From Pleurocapsales cyanobacterium LEGE 10410 (GTDB lineage: Bacteria > Cyanobacteriota > Cyanobacteriia > Cyanobacteriales > Xenococcaceae): a DNA stretch of 43,496 bases. The position numbers were made by a program, and so were the translations under genes. The stretch is from assembly GCA_015207195.1 (NCBI GenBank), contig JADEXJ010000038.1, forward strand, positions 1 through 43,496. Reading direction: 5' to 3'. This document shows, piece by piece, positions 1 through 8,038 of the stretch (within the stretch, counting starts at the first letter, position 1; every line of letters begins with the position of its first letter). The notes beneath the pieces are model-generated. The model did no database searches. It had not been told where the DNA came from and saw only the letters and a list, made by a program, of their open reading frames with translations.

Positions 1-2
1 CT

Positions 3-1040
3 TTAACAATGGGCTTTCCGTCGGGGTGGTTCGAGGGTCTAACAGAACAATATTGGAACAAAACGAGTACACTGAGCCTAATAAAACCCCAGGCAGAATC
101 AGAGCAAGATATCTGGCAGGACGAACAGTTACACCAGCACAAGCAGCGATCGCTCTCCGCCGAGTCCTCTACCTCAACTCAATTACTGGGGGGTGAAGAT
201 AATTCCCCCCTATCTACAGAAAGTGGTTCATCACTTAAACAAAATCTATCTATTCCATGTCTGGTCAGGCAACCTAAACAACCAGAAGTAAAAGGGATTA
301 TTAGGAAGGATGAAGGCGATCGCTTTCTAGTAGAAGTGGATGGCGATGAAATCTCTGTTTCTAAGCTTTTTGTATATCCAGACTTTAGTACCCGAAGGGC
401 ATCAGATAAAAGTGCTAAACAGATTCCCCCCACTAAACAAACTACTCCCCCCAGTAAAAGTTCCCCCACCAGAAATAGAAGAAAAAAAGGTGATGGTACT
501 GGCTATATATACCGTAGAACCATTACTAGAAAAGGCAAACAGTATCAAGAGTCTTACTTCCGCTATCGTGATGAATCGGGCAAACTCAAGGCTAAATACA
601 TCCCTCAAAGGCTGCTATACAAGGTTGAAGAGGCTGAATCTGCTAAGAAACCTATTGCAGACATACTGGTTTTACTGGGGGGAGACGAAATAAATAGGGG
701 GGAACAATCCAGCACTTCTGATAATAAATATGTGCAATCGGAAAGTAAAAGTGACAAACCAATTTCTATAAGTAGGGGGGAACAAGTAACACCCCCCAGT
801 AAAAGAAAGCGAAAACAAGGAGAGGGTACGGGATACATCGAATGCAAACCTATAAAAAGAGGGGGGAACGAATACAAACAGTATTGGTATCACTATGAAG
901 AGTGGAAGGAGGGCGATCGCACTGCTAAAAAGAGTAGATATATTCCCAAAAGTAGGCGATCGCAGATAGAGAAGATGGAAGCAGAGAAAGTATCTGTCAA
1001 GGAAATACTAAAAGTTTTAAGGCATGGGAATAAGAAATAA
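3..1040 (+). CDS. Hypothetical protein with two GxGTGYI modules, 5' end outside window
   Basis: The frame is open to the left edge, so the gene probably starts upstream; the first in-window ATG is at 9. Two diverged copies of a module of about 65 residues are visible, near residues 160-225 and 270-335. Each has G-x-GTGYI, then a basic stretch, an aromatic YxxYxxxY-like run, a K(S)RYIP motif and an amphipathic helix. The module is found in many cyanobacterial accessory proteins and its role is not known to me. The first residues (MGFPSGW) resemble the MGFPxGW tail of phage-type DNA methyltransferases, so the missing N-terminal part may be a methylase; this is inference. The middle is low complexity, with repeated six-base G and C runs in the DNA. 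Confidence 0.6.
   Translation, partial: LTMGFPSGWFEGLTEQYWNKTSTLSLIKPQAESEQDIWQDEQLHQHKQRSLSAESSTSTQLLGGEDNSPLSTESGSSLKQNLSIPCLVRQPKQPEVKGIIRKDEGDRFLVEVDGDEISVSKLFVYPDFSTRRASDKSAKQIPPTKQTTPPSKSSPTRNRRKKGDGTGYIYRRTITRKGKQYQESYFRYRDESGKLKAKYIPQRLLYKVEEAESAKKPIADILVLLGGDEINRGEQSSTSDNKYVQSESKSDKPISISRGEQVTPPSKRKRKQGEGTGYIECKPIKRGGNEYKQYWYHYEEWKEGDRTAKKSRYIPKSRRSQIEKMEAEKVSVKEILKVLRHGNKK
188..866. repeat. Nine dispersed six-base G or C runs
   Basis: Runs of exactly six G lie at 188-193, 677-682, 697-702, 775-780 and 861-866. Runs of six C lie at 205-210, 426-431, 447-452 and 792-797, with one five-C run at 463-467. The flanks repeat too: TACTGGGGGG occurs at 183 and 673 and its complement at 447 and 792. 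A second form, ATAGGGGGGAA, occurs at 695 with its complement at 203. The runs fall in different codon phases, so protein sequence does not explain them. Confidence 0.75.
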
Positions 1041-1236
1041 TAAGATATCCGTAATAAATCGCTCGATTTTGTTTTGATCTCTATTAAAGTGTTAGGGTAA
1101 AGACTGAGAATCAGAAGATTAACGATTAAGTTTGTATCCAGTATCTACAGGTCTTTTCCTTTCAGTATTGAGCTATTTCTTTCCCAATAATTCTGTCTCT
1201 CTAAACACAACACTCCAAAGAGAGGACAACCAAAAT

Positions 1237-1500
1237 ATGTCAATTTACGTAGGCAATCTATCTTACGAAGTCAACCAAGAAGACTTAAACGAAGTCTTTA
1301 CCGAATATGGAACTGTTAAAAGGGTTCATATTCCAAGCGATCGCGAAACAGGTCGTCCCAGAGGATTTGCATTTGTCGAAATGGAATCGGAAGCTAACGA
1401 GGACAAAGCTATCGAAACTCTAGACGGTGCAGAATGGATGGATCGTCAGCTAAAAGTCAATAAAGCCAGACCTCGTGAAAATAGAAACAACCGCTTCTAA
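1237..1500 (+). CDS. RRM-domain RNA-binding protein (cyanobacterial Rbp type)
   Basis: The 87-residue product is a single RNA recognition motif with a short basic, Asn-rich tail, the normal size for cyanobacterial Rbp proteins. RNP2 is IYVGNL (residues 3-8) and RNP1 is RGFAFVEM (about 43-50), with the aromatic residues that stack on RNA bases intact. The frame is open upstream to 1132, but the ATG at 1237 follows an AGAGAGGAC Shine-Dalgarno region and gives the family N-terminus. Family members are cytoplasmic RNA-binding proteins, several of them cold-inducible. The A/T-rich leader of about 100 bases fits post-transcriptional control, but this was not tested. An inverted repeat downstream can end transcription. 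Confidence 0.93.
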   Translation: MSIYVGNLSYEVNQEDLNEVFTEYGTVKRVHIPSDRETGRPRGFAFVEMESEANEDKAIETLDGAEWMDRQLKVNKARPRENRNNRF

Positions 1501-1531
1501 TTCCAAATTCTTTAATTAGATTTTAAAATCA

Positions 1532-1590
1532 ACGCTTCTAGAAATCGGGTAGATAAATTCTACATCTTCTTTCTAGAGGCGTTTTGTTAT
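1532..1590. terminator. Shared terminator between the RRM gene and recD2
   Basis: ACGCTTCTAGAAA (1532-1544) pairs with TTTCTAGAGGCGT (1570-1582), with one G-T pair and a 25-base loop, followed by TTTT on the plus strand. It lies between convergent genes and could serve both. Confidence 0.6.
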
Positions 1591-3792
1591 TTAACTTTTA
1601 ATTCTTTCTCTTAATCTCGTATATCTCTGCTGTTGCTTAACCTGTCTCACTGCGATCGCAATCGCCTTTTCCGAACCCACAATCAATGCCAGCTTCTTAG
1701 CCCTAGTTAGCCCAGTGTAGAACAGATTACGAGAGAGCATAACGTAGTGTTGGGTATACAGAGGAAGGATGACTACGGGATATTCCGAACCCTGACTTTT
1801 ATGTATAGAAGTTGCCCAAGCTAGAGTAATTTCATTTAAGTCTGCATAGTCATAGGTCACATCTCTGCCATCAAAATCGATAGTTACTTCCTTCTCAGTT
1901 TTATCGATCGCCCTAACTATACCCAAATCCCCATTAAACACTTCTTTGTTGTAGTCATTCTTTAGCTGCATGACGCGATCGCCCGTCCTGAGAATACTAT
2001 CACCTCTAACTAATTCTTCTTTATACTCAGCAGCAGGATTGATTAGCTGTTGCAGCACTTTGTTTAGATTACGAGTTCCGACTACTCCTCTAGTCATGGG
2101 ACACAATACCTGAACATCAGTGGCGGGATTAAAACCAGCTTTGGGTATGTAATGTTCTACTAAATCGCAGATAGTCTGTACTCCATGTTCTGCTTCCGAT
2201 CCTCCTGAATGCCAGAGACAGTCAGAGCTAGCTTTCATCGATACTGGTTCTAGTTTGGGTATCTGACCGTTATTAATTTGGTGGGCAGTACGGATAATGG
2301 CACTTTCAGCAGCTTGTCTGAATACTTGAGTCAGACGCACGACGGGAATTTTCTCTGAAGCGATTAAATCTTTGAGGACATTTCCAGGTCCGACAGACGG
2401 AAGCTGATCGATATCGCCCACCATCAAGAGTAAACAATCTTTGGGTACGGCTTTGAGTAGAGAATGTGCCATAAACAGATCCACCATGCTCGACTCATCT
2501 ACTACGATCGCATCACACTTAAGAGGATTATCTAAGTCTCGTTTAAAACCCATTTTACTGGGGTCGAATTCCAACAGCCGATGCAGAGTCTTAGCCTCAA
2601 TTCCCGTCATCTCACTCAGTCGTTTGGCTGCTCTGCCCGTCGGTGCAGCACAGGCTATTTTCTTACCCATTGCTTTCCAGAGAGTAACAATAGTACGGAC
2701 GGTGAAGGTTTTACCCGTTCCTGGTCCTCCAGTCAGAATCATTACTTTCTCTCTCGCTGCTGTTTCTACCGCTACATATTGTTGGGGGGATAGTTGAATT
2801 TGATTAGAAGCGGTAAATCTATTAATCCACCTCCTGACGCGATCGCTCTCTACATCAATACTGGTTTCTAATTTCTGCTGTAGTAATTTAGCTAAATGGC
2901 GTTCTGAATGGAAGAAGGTGGGTTTGTAATAGAGTATTTCTGCATCGATTTCCCTTATCAATTGTTCTTCTGTGACCATCTCTTTGAGAATGGCAGCGAT
3001 CGCAATCTCTTCTGCTTGATGTTCGTCTGTCGTCAGTAACTCTTTAGTGAAGGGAATAATCTCACTTTCTGGTAAATAACAGTGTCCGTCTTCACTTGCT
3101 TTATCTAAAACATGAAGTACTCCTGCCCGATAGCGAAATTTAGACCAGGGCGACACCCCAACATTGACTGCAATCTTATCGGCTGTGAGAAATCCAATAC
3201 CAAAAATATCTATAGCTAATTGATAGGGATTAGTTGTAACTGTGGCGATCGCACTATCACCATACTGTTTGTAAATCTTTACTGCGTAGGTAGTAGAGAC
3301 TCCATGACCCGACAGAAAAATCATTACTTCTTTAATCGATTTCTGTTCCTCCCAGGTACTTTGAATCATGGCGATTCTTTTACTAGCAATCCCAGGTACT
3401 TCCGATAGGCGATGAATCTGATTCTCAATGATGTCTAGAGTCTCTAAACCAAAATGTTTGACTATGCGTTTGGCGGTAACGGGTCCCACTCCCTTAATCA
3501 ATCCGCTACCCAAATACTTTTCAATTCCCGTCAGCGTGGCAGGTTTTGTCTCCTGGTACTTCACCACCTGAAACTGCGAACCAAATTTAGGGTGTTCTGT
3601 CCAAGTTCCCTGTAGCTGTAGCGTCTGTCCTGCCTGAATGTTGGCAAAGCTGCCGACAACGGTGATTAGCTGTTTAACATTGCCCGTGTTTAACCGCGCT
3701 ACGGTGTAACCAGATTCTTCTGAATGAAAGGTAATTCTCTCAATTACTCCAGTTAATGTCGATAGGGGAGCAGTAGCGGTTGATGAGGTCAT
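1591..3792 (-). CDS. recD2: RecD2-type superfamily 1 DNA helicase
   Basis: The product has 733 residues, the normal length for RecD2 (RecD/TraA-like) helicases of bacteria without RecBC. The N-terminal OB-like segment (about 10-65) is followed by helix-hairpin-helix segments (about 90-210), then the helicase core. The core has Walker A GGPGTGKT (about 354-361), a Walker B / motif II VVDESSMVD (about 429), and the C-terminal HKSQGSEYP (about 664) and GLTRAKK (about 697) motifs that close the ATP site. Family members unwind DNA 5' to 3' from single-stranded tails and help replication-fork repair. It is convergent with the RRM gene and shares its terminator. The frame looks intact. Confidence 0.96.
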   Translation of the reverse strand: MTSSTATAPLSTLTGVIERITFHSEESGYTVARLNTGNVKQLITVVGSFANIQAGQTLQLQGTWTEHPKFGSQFQVVKYQETKPATLTGIEKYLGSGLIKGVGPVTAKRIVKHFGLETLDIIENQIHRLSEVPGIASKRIAMIQSTWEEQKSIKEVMIFLSGHGVSTTYAVKIYKQYGDSAIATVTTNPYQLAIDIFGIGFLTADKIAVNVGVSPWSKFRYRAGVLHVLDKASEDGHCYLPESEIIPFTKELLTTDEHQAEEIAIAAILKEMVTEEQLIREIDAEILYYKPTFFHSERHLAKLLQQKLETSIDVESDRVRRWINRFTASNQIQLSPQQYVAVETAAREKVMILTGGPGTGKTFTVRTIVTLWKAMGKKIACAAPTGRAAKRLSEMTGIEAKTLHRLLEFDPSKMGFKRDLDNPLKCDAIVVDESSMVDLFMAHSLLKAVPKDCLLLMVGDIDQLPSVGPGNVLKDLIASEKIPVVRLTQVFRQAAESAIIRTAHQINNGQIPKLEPVSMKASSDCLWHSGGSEAEHGVQTICDLVEHYIPKAGFNPATDVQVLCPMTRGVVGTRNLNKVLQQLINPAAEYKEELVRGDSILRTGDRVMQLKNDYNKEVFNGDLGIVRAIDKTEKEVTIDFDGRDVTYDYADLNEITLAWATSIHKSQGSEYPVVILPLYTQHYVMLSRNLFYTGLTRAKKLALIVGSEKAIAIAVRQVKQQQRYTRLRERIKS

Positions 3793-3927
3793 AAAACAGA
3801 TGTTCTACTGTATGACTTAAGAGCTAGTATATCGGTATTTCTCGATTCTATTGGTTTACTTTCTATAGATGTTTTAGTCAAGGTCAATTTCTAGAATTAA
3901 GTCGGTAAATCTTATTGAGGAAAAATT

Positions 3928-4152
3928 ATGAGTGATTATACTCCTGTAGACAGCAAGCTATTCGATCGCCTTAGAGCCACAGCCACGACACAAAAAGAAT
4001 GCTCCGTAACCTACAAAAATGAAAACAATGAACCTACAGAAGTAAAAGGTCGCATAGTAGATGTCTATTCTAGCGACGATGGCGAATGGTGCAAGATGAT
4101 TGATGATACCGTGATTCGTCTCGCTCGGATTGAAAACTTTGAACTAAATTAA
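3928..4152 (+). CDS. Small Rof-like (Rho-binding antiterminator fold) protein
   Basis: The 74-residue acidic protein starts at an ATG eight bases after a GAGGAAAAA Shine-Dalgarno region. Its pattern matches the Rof/YaeO family: an N-terminal Y-x-P-V with F-D-x-L near residues 4-16, alternating beta strands, and a C-terminal IRLxRIxxF near residues 63-71. In enterobacteria Rof binds and inhibits Rho. Cyanobacteria are generally reported to lack Rho, so a different partner or an Sm-like RNA- or protein-binding role is more likely here. The assignment rests on eye alignment only. Confidence 0.55.
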   Translation: MSDYTPVDSKLFDRLRATATTQKECSVTYKNENNEPTEVKGRIVDVYSSDDGEWCKMIDDTVIRLARIENFELN

Positions 4153-4252
4153 AATTCAAGCAAAGCGATCGCGAGTTCCATCTATAAATAGTATTAGTTC
4201 CTGTCTTGTCAGATAATGTATTTGTTATGTGGTGATTAATTGGATACCCACA

Positions 4253-4741
4253 ATGAATCGAACATGGTTGGGAATTGACCCTGGACTGGCAACAATTGGT
4301 TGGGCATTGTTGGTAGAGGTAGAAGAGACAGAAGCACGATTACTGGAATTTGGCACGATAGAAACTAGTAAACAGTTAACAACATCAGAAAGACTTCTAG
4401 AAATAGAGCATGACATGGTGGAACTGATAACTGAATTTCGTCCTGCTCATATAGCGATCGAGATGCCCTTTTTCGGTAGAAGTATCAAGGCAGCAGGAGG
4501 CGTATTACAGGCTTTTGGGGTAATTAACCTAGTCTGTTATCGAGAGATGGGAATCCAACCCGTGTATCTACACCAATCTAGCTGGAAATGTCATCTAGGT
4601 TATGGCAAAGCCGATAAAAATGAAGTGGCAGGAATGGTACAGGTTTTATTCGATCTAGAAACACTGCCAATCGATGATAGTGTTGATGCCATTGGTATTG
4701 GTTATGCTGGTTTGTGCGGTTTGAGGAATAATATTAACTAA
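4253..4741 (+). CDS. ruvC: RuvC-like Holliday junction resolvase
   Basis: The 162-residue product has the RNase H-like fold signature of RuvC. GIDPG (7-11) carries the first catalytic Asp (D9), IAIE (67-70) the catalytic Glu (E70), and DDSVDAIGIG (141-150) the final acidic pair (D142 and D145). This is the usual RuvC spacing and length. The enzyme would cut four-way junctions symmetrically during recombination or plasmid-dimer processing. The open frame begins at a GTG at 4229, but the ATG at 4253 gives the canonical N-terminus. The sequence is diverged from typical chromosomal RuvC, so it may be an accessory paralogue. Confidence 0.88.
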   Translation: MNRTWLGIDPGLATIGWALLVEVEETEARLLEFGTIETSKQLTTSERLLEIEHDMVELITEFRPAHIAIEMPFFGRSIKAAGGVLQAFGVINLVCYREMGIQPVYLHQSSWKCHLGYGKADKNEVAGMVQVLFDLETLPIDDSVDAIGIGYAGLCGLRNNIN

Positions 4742-4761
4742 AGCGCGTTGGGAGTTTCGTC

Positions 4762-5076
4762 ATGGAGATTGCAGAAAATACGGTTTTAGCAACTGCTGTG
4801 GTTTGGGTTGTTTGGCAAGTGCTTTCCTTAAGAGACATGGCACTTAATGGCGGAGCTATTATCCCTCCTGCAATTACATCTTTAATAATATTTACTGTCT
4901 TTTTAGCTTTAGTTGTGGCTTTCCAGGTTTCTTCCCTTCATTTAATCTGGCTTTTTCTTCTTAGTCTGGTGCTGGGATTTGTCGCGATTATTTTTCCATT
5001 AGGGCAGAAAATTGCTATGGGATTTTTAGGTATTCTTGCCATGACAGGAAAGGGTCAAGAGGAAACTGAAGAATAA
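4762..5076 (+). CDS. Small multi-pass membrane protein
   Basis: The 104-residue product has three or four hydrophobic segments (about 5-24, 38-56, 60-78 and 80-96) and a short acidic cytoplasmic-type tail. It starts 20 bases after the RuvC-like gene on the same strand and may be co-transcribed with it. I recognise no family. The hydrophobic pattern and the clean start and stop suggest a real gene. Confidence 0.6.
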   Translation: MEIAENTVLATAVVWVVWQVLSLRDMALNGGAIIPPAITSLIIFTVFLALVVAFQVSSLHLIWLFLLSLVLGFVAIIFPLGQKIAMGFLGILAMTGKGQEETEE

Positions 5077-5129
5077 AGCGATCGCTATTAATGTATCAGT
5101 TAAACCTACTATGATTAATTCCTCGAAAT

Positions 5130-5519
5130 TCAGTCTGCATCCTTGATGTAAATAACGCTTAAATATTCGCGGTATCCGCAAATGCGATCGCCTCTAACAT
5201 CAAAGGAAATTGCTGCTTGATTAGTGTAAGGCTTATCGAACATCAATCCTTGGGATTTAACTTCAAATACGACAGTATTCTCATTACTAGTAATTCTTTC
5301 TACAGTCAAAAATAATCCTGTTGTGAATACTTGTTGTGAAACATAGTTGAAAAACTGCTTTGCTTTGTCTTGACCAACATTATGACCCTGAAAAGGTGCG
5401 ACGGGAAAAGAAAAGCTAAAATCTTCTGTTAGCATTTTAAAAAAATCATGCCATTCTCCCGATGCTAATCCGTGACTAAAGTAATCAAAAGCTATAGTCG
5501 CGACCGCAATATTACTCAT
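5130..5519 (-). CDS. SnoaL-like / NTF2-fold small protein
   Basis: The 129-residue product fits the alpha-plus-beta cone of the SnoaL/NTF2-like superfamily: an N-terminal helix ending in FxHGLASGEWHDFFKML, then strands with FSFPVAPFQGHNVG and a C-terminal GYREYLSVIYI strand. Members are cyclases, isomerases or ligand-binding proteins acting on small hydrophobic molecules. No specific substrate can be read from the sequence. It is the last of three spaced minus-strand genes after the partition operon and need not be linked to it. Confidence 0.65.
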   Translation of the reverse strand: MSNIAVATIAFDYFSHGLASGEWHDFFKMLTEDFSFSFPVAPFQGHNVGQDKAKQFFNYVSQQVFTTGLFLTVERITSNENTVVFEVKSQGLMFDKPYTNQAAISFDVRGDRICGYREYLSVIYIKDAD

Positions 5520-5572
5520 AGATAATAATTGAACCTAAATTTATTTTACAAGACTCAAATTGGTTATTTTGG

Positions 5573-5845
5573 TCAGAGCGGATCGCCTAAAAGCTCGATG
5601 CGATCGCTAATCTCTTCAATTTCAGCTTGCCAACGTTCAAGTTTTGTTGAACTAGGAATTTCATAACCTTCACATTCCCGTTCTTCTTCGTCAGCTTCTA
5701 AATATCTTTGCTCGAAATCGTCTAGTTTTCTTCTAATTGTTTCTAGTTTTTCTGTCAGTTCCAAGATACTATCCGATAGCTCTACGACGGGATATAGTTC
5801 TTCTGGATATTCGAGATCGTCTTCTAAATCAAAATCATTAATCAT
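5573..5845 (-). CDS. Hypothetical acidic coiled-coil protein
   Basis: The 90-residue product is very acidic and rich in Glu and Leu, with heptad-like spacing through about residues 25-85, so a coiled coil or helical bundle is likely. It has no catalytic motif. It sits 22 bases downstream of the histidine phosphatase gene and may share its transcript. The family is not recognised. Confidence 0.6.
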   Translation of the reverse strand: MINDFDLEDDLEYPEELYPVVELSDSILELTEKLETIRRKLDDFEQRYLEADEEERECEGYEIPSSTKLERWQAEIEEISDRIELLGDPL

Positions 5846-5867
5846 GGTTTTGTTGATTGCTTAATTA

Positions 5868-6488
5868 TCAAATTTGAACTTGCCCTGCTACTTCTAAATC
5901 TCCCTGTCGGTTGGCTCGGATCACAACTATCTCTCCTTCTTGTGGGGCAACCTCACTAACTTCAACAATATTGGCATAGTGTGACACCATGACGATTACG
6001 CCTAAAGTATTTCGATGATTGAGTATTCGTTGACGAGTCTGTTCGACCTGTTGCGTGGCAGTAGTACGGTCTTCAAAAATAGAGTTGAGCATCGGCGCGG
6101 GTTCAACCGTACCCAAATCTAATAGCCTGGCTGTATCTAAACATCGGCAATACTGGCTAGATAGAACTTGACTAATCGAAATGTTGCGATCGCGAAATTC
6201 TCTCCCAATCTGCTTTGCTTGCTCTCTACCTGCTTCTGATAAGTTACGCTGTGTTTCACAATCGTCTAGTTCAAACCCTGGTGGATCTCCAGTTCCCGAA
6301 ACTGTTATGGTATGACGTAATAGCACTACATACCCCGCGTTCTCCCGCATTTGCGTCCAAATATCTTGTTGGGCTGCTTGAGCCTGATTCAAAGTTGTAC
6401 TAGTGTTCGTGTGCATTGCTAATTGAATAGGCATTTTCCCACTAATTAATAGAAAAGCGATAAAGCTCAGGATAAATAAACGTTTCAT
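5868..6488 (-). CDS. Exported histidine phosphatase family protein
   Basis: The 206-residue product starts with a signal peptide or membrane anchor (about 1-24), then the histidine-phosphatase core. LLRHT (about 56-60) matches the catalytic RHG motif except that Thr replaces Gly. S-Q-Y-C-R-C-x-x-T-A corresponds to the second arginine block, and VSHYANI (about 169-175) supplies the second catalytic His. Family members hydrolyse phosphate esters through a phosphohistidine. The export signal suggests a periplasmic substrate, as in exported SixA- or Ais-like branches; the exact substrate is unknown. The protein is shorter than phytases. Confidence 0.8.
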   Translation of the reverse strand: MKRLFILSFIAFLLISGKMPIQLAMHTNTSTTLNQAQAAQQDIWTQMRENAGYVVLLRHTITVSGTGDPPGFELDDCETQRNLSEAGREQAKQIGREFRDRNISISQVLSSQYCRCLDTARLLDLGTVEPAPMLNSIFEDRTTATQQVEQTRQRILNHRNTLGVIVMVSHYANIVEVSEVAPQEGEIVVIRANRQGDLEVAGQVQI

Positions 6489-6495
6489 TGTTTGT

Positions 6496-6525
6496 TTACT
6501 GCATTACTTAATTAGTTACTGCAAT
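6496..6525. repeat. Partition-type direct repeats downstream of the parA operon
   Basis: TTACTGCATT (6496-6505) and TTACTGCAAT (6516-6525) are direct repeats with starts exactly 20 bases apart. The same core occurs in the array upstream of parA, so the cassette is bracketed by probable binding sites for its DNA-binding partner. Confidence 0.55.
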
Positions 6526-6535
6526 GTTTGAGTAT

Positions 6536-6898
6536 TTACTCATTTATGTCTTCAAGTGCATCATCAAGTAACATTCTGACGATATCGGCTTTGCTCCTGC
6601 CAGTTTTGGCAGCCAGGATCGATAACTTACGATGTACTGACTCTCTCAAATCGATAGTAAAACGCTTTGTTGGTTCTTTAGCTTCTAACTGTAGTTTTTG
6701 CATGAGACTTGATTCTTTGTTTGACTTGGGGGCTGGCTTTTCTGGCATGGGTGTAGTGGGTGTTGGCTCTGGTTCGGCTGTAACTTCTGCTTCTGGTTCG
6801 ATATCTGGTGCTGGTGCTGCTTCTTCTGGTTCATTTCCACCAAATACAAATTCATTAGCTAGAGAGTCATCTAATGGTTTACGCTTTTTTCGGTTCAT
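6536..6898 (-). CDS. Ribbon-helix-helix partition protein (ParB/ParG analogue)
   Basis: The 120-residue product has a Pro/Glu-rich disordered N-terminal half (about 20-70) and a C-terminal ribbon-helix-helix domain (about 75-118) with the strand KRFTIDLRESVHRKL followed by a GRSKADIVRMLLDDAL helix. Its start overlaps the parA stop by four bases (ATGA), so the two are translationally coupled. In parA-type systems the small RHH partner binds centromere repeats, represses the operon and stimulates the ATPase. The AT-rich repeats on both sides are the obvious sites. Confidence 0.8.
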   Translation of the reverse strand: MNRKKRKPLDDSLANEFVFGGNEPEEAAPAPDIEPEAEVTAEPEPTPTTPMPEKPAPKSNKESSLMQKLQLEAKEPTKRFTIDLRESVHRKLSILAAKTGRSKADIVRMLLDDALEDINE

Positions 6899-7542
6899 GG
6901 TAATTGTTCGAGCATTTCCTTAAATAACTTTTCGTATTCGGAAGCTGATTCTGATGCAGGTCTTCCAGATATGTCCCATACTGTAGCCGACTGTCCCGAA
7001 GTGTCAGCGATCGCCTGTTTTTGATGAATGACAGTATTCAATAAAATCGCACCTGGATTTTTACTCAGTAGCACGATCGCCTCATCTTTTAACTTCGTTC
7101 CTTTCACCGCACGAGAGAGAAACATTACCGCTTTGGGTAAACCACCTCTGACCGATTGAGCCTGTTTAACGAGTCTCATAGCATCTGACGCAGAACGCAG
7201 GTCTACCCCCGTCGGCTGTACGGGAATAAAGGCTAAATCCGACCGAAATAAAATTGCCCTGGTAGCTTCGGATAAACTAGCGGGACCGTCCACAATCACA
7301 TAATCGTAATCTGCTGCTAAATCTGGTACTTGTTCGAGTAGATCGTCGGGAGAACCAATCACTTTACAGGGAATTTCAACATCTTCCATCCCTTCAACCC
7401 ATAGGGAACTCGACCGTTGACTGTCGGCATCAATTAATAATGTCTTTTGTTTCTTCTTGGCGATTAGCCAGTAAGCTAAATGAACGGAAGTAGTGGATTT
7501 AGATACTCCGCCTTTCTGGTTGACTAACGAGATGACTGTCAT
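6895..7542 (-). CDS. parA: ParA-family partition ATPase
   Basis: The 215-residue protein is a short, HTH-less ParA of the MinD/ParA superfamily. The deviant Walker A motif KGGVSKST (10-17) carries the signature lysine, LLIDADSQRSSS (about 35-46) is the A' region, and YVIVDGP (about 79-85) is the Walker B strand. Such ATPases move plasmid copies over the nucleoid together with a centromere-binding partner, here the overlapping RHH gene. This pair is the best evidence that the window is part of a plasmid. Confidence 0.93.
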   Translation of the reverse strand: MTVISLVNQKGGVSKSTTSVHLAYWLIAKKKQKTLLIDADSQRSSSLWVEGMEDVEIPCKVIGSPDDLLEQVPDLAADYDYVIVDGPASLSEATRAILFRSDLAFIPVQPTGVDLRSASDAMRLVKQAQSVRGGLPKAVMFLSRAVKGTKLKDEAIVLLSKNPGAILLNTVIHQKQAIADTSGQSATVWDISGRPASESASEYEKLFKEMLEQLP

Positions 7543-8038
7543 AACGAAGTGTATCCTTCAGGGTAAACAGTATTTACTTAATTACTGCAATACTCACTGC
7601 ATTATTGCATTACTAAGTCAAAGCAATACTTAAATTATTATTTAAAGCCTCACCGCATTACTTACTTGAGTACTAAAACATAGCAGTAAATTAGTAAATG
7701 AGTATGGCATTAAATGATTGCTGTAGCACTTAATTAAATGCTGAAAGTTGATTTGAAAATGACCTCGGCTCGATCGACTTTAACTACTGCAAAGTAAAAG
7801 GTGACGGGTGTTTCAATCCACAGCTATCTCCGACCCTTTACCAAAATCCTGCTCTCATTTTTGCTCTGACAAAGCGATCGCCTTCTAAGTAACTCGTAGC
7901 ACTACAAAATAATTCATATCCTTTCGAGGCTTTTCTGCGCTTCGGTAGCGAATTTTGTGACGTGAATCATAAAAATTTATTTAGAGCATTCATATTATGT
8001 ACATAAGAAAAAAAGTTTTTTGAGGAAATTTCGGCACT
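7543..8038. promoter_or_regulatory. Partition control region and candidate centromere
   Basis: This gene-free stretch of 496 bases holds an AT-rich repeat array next to parA. GCAATACT or GCATTACT occurs at 7587, 7607, 7623 and 7655, overlapping WTACTGCAWT cores at 7582 and 7594, with looser copies to about 7740. It probably combines the parA promoter, operator and parS-like site. From 7800 to 8038 I see only a HIP1 site and an AT-rich leader for the next gene. No replication initiator gene or regular iterons were found. Confidence 0.6.

Noticed and set aside
7808-7822. GTGTTTCAATCCAC resembling the end of a CRISPR repeat
   Set aside because: It occurs once, with no spaced second copy and no cas genes nearby.
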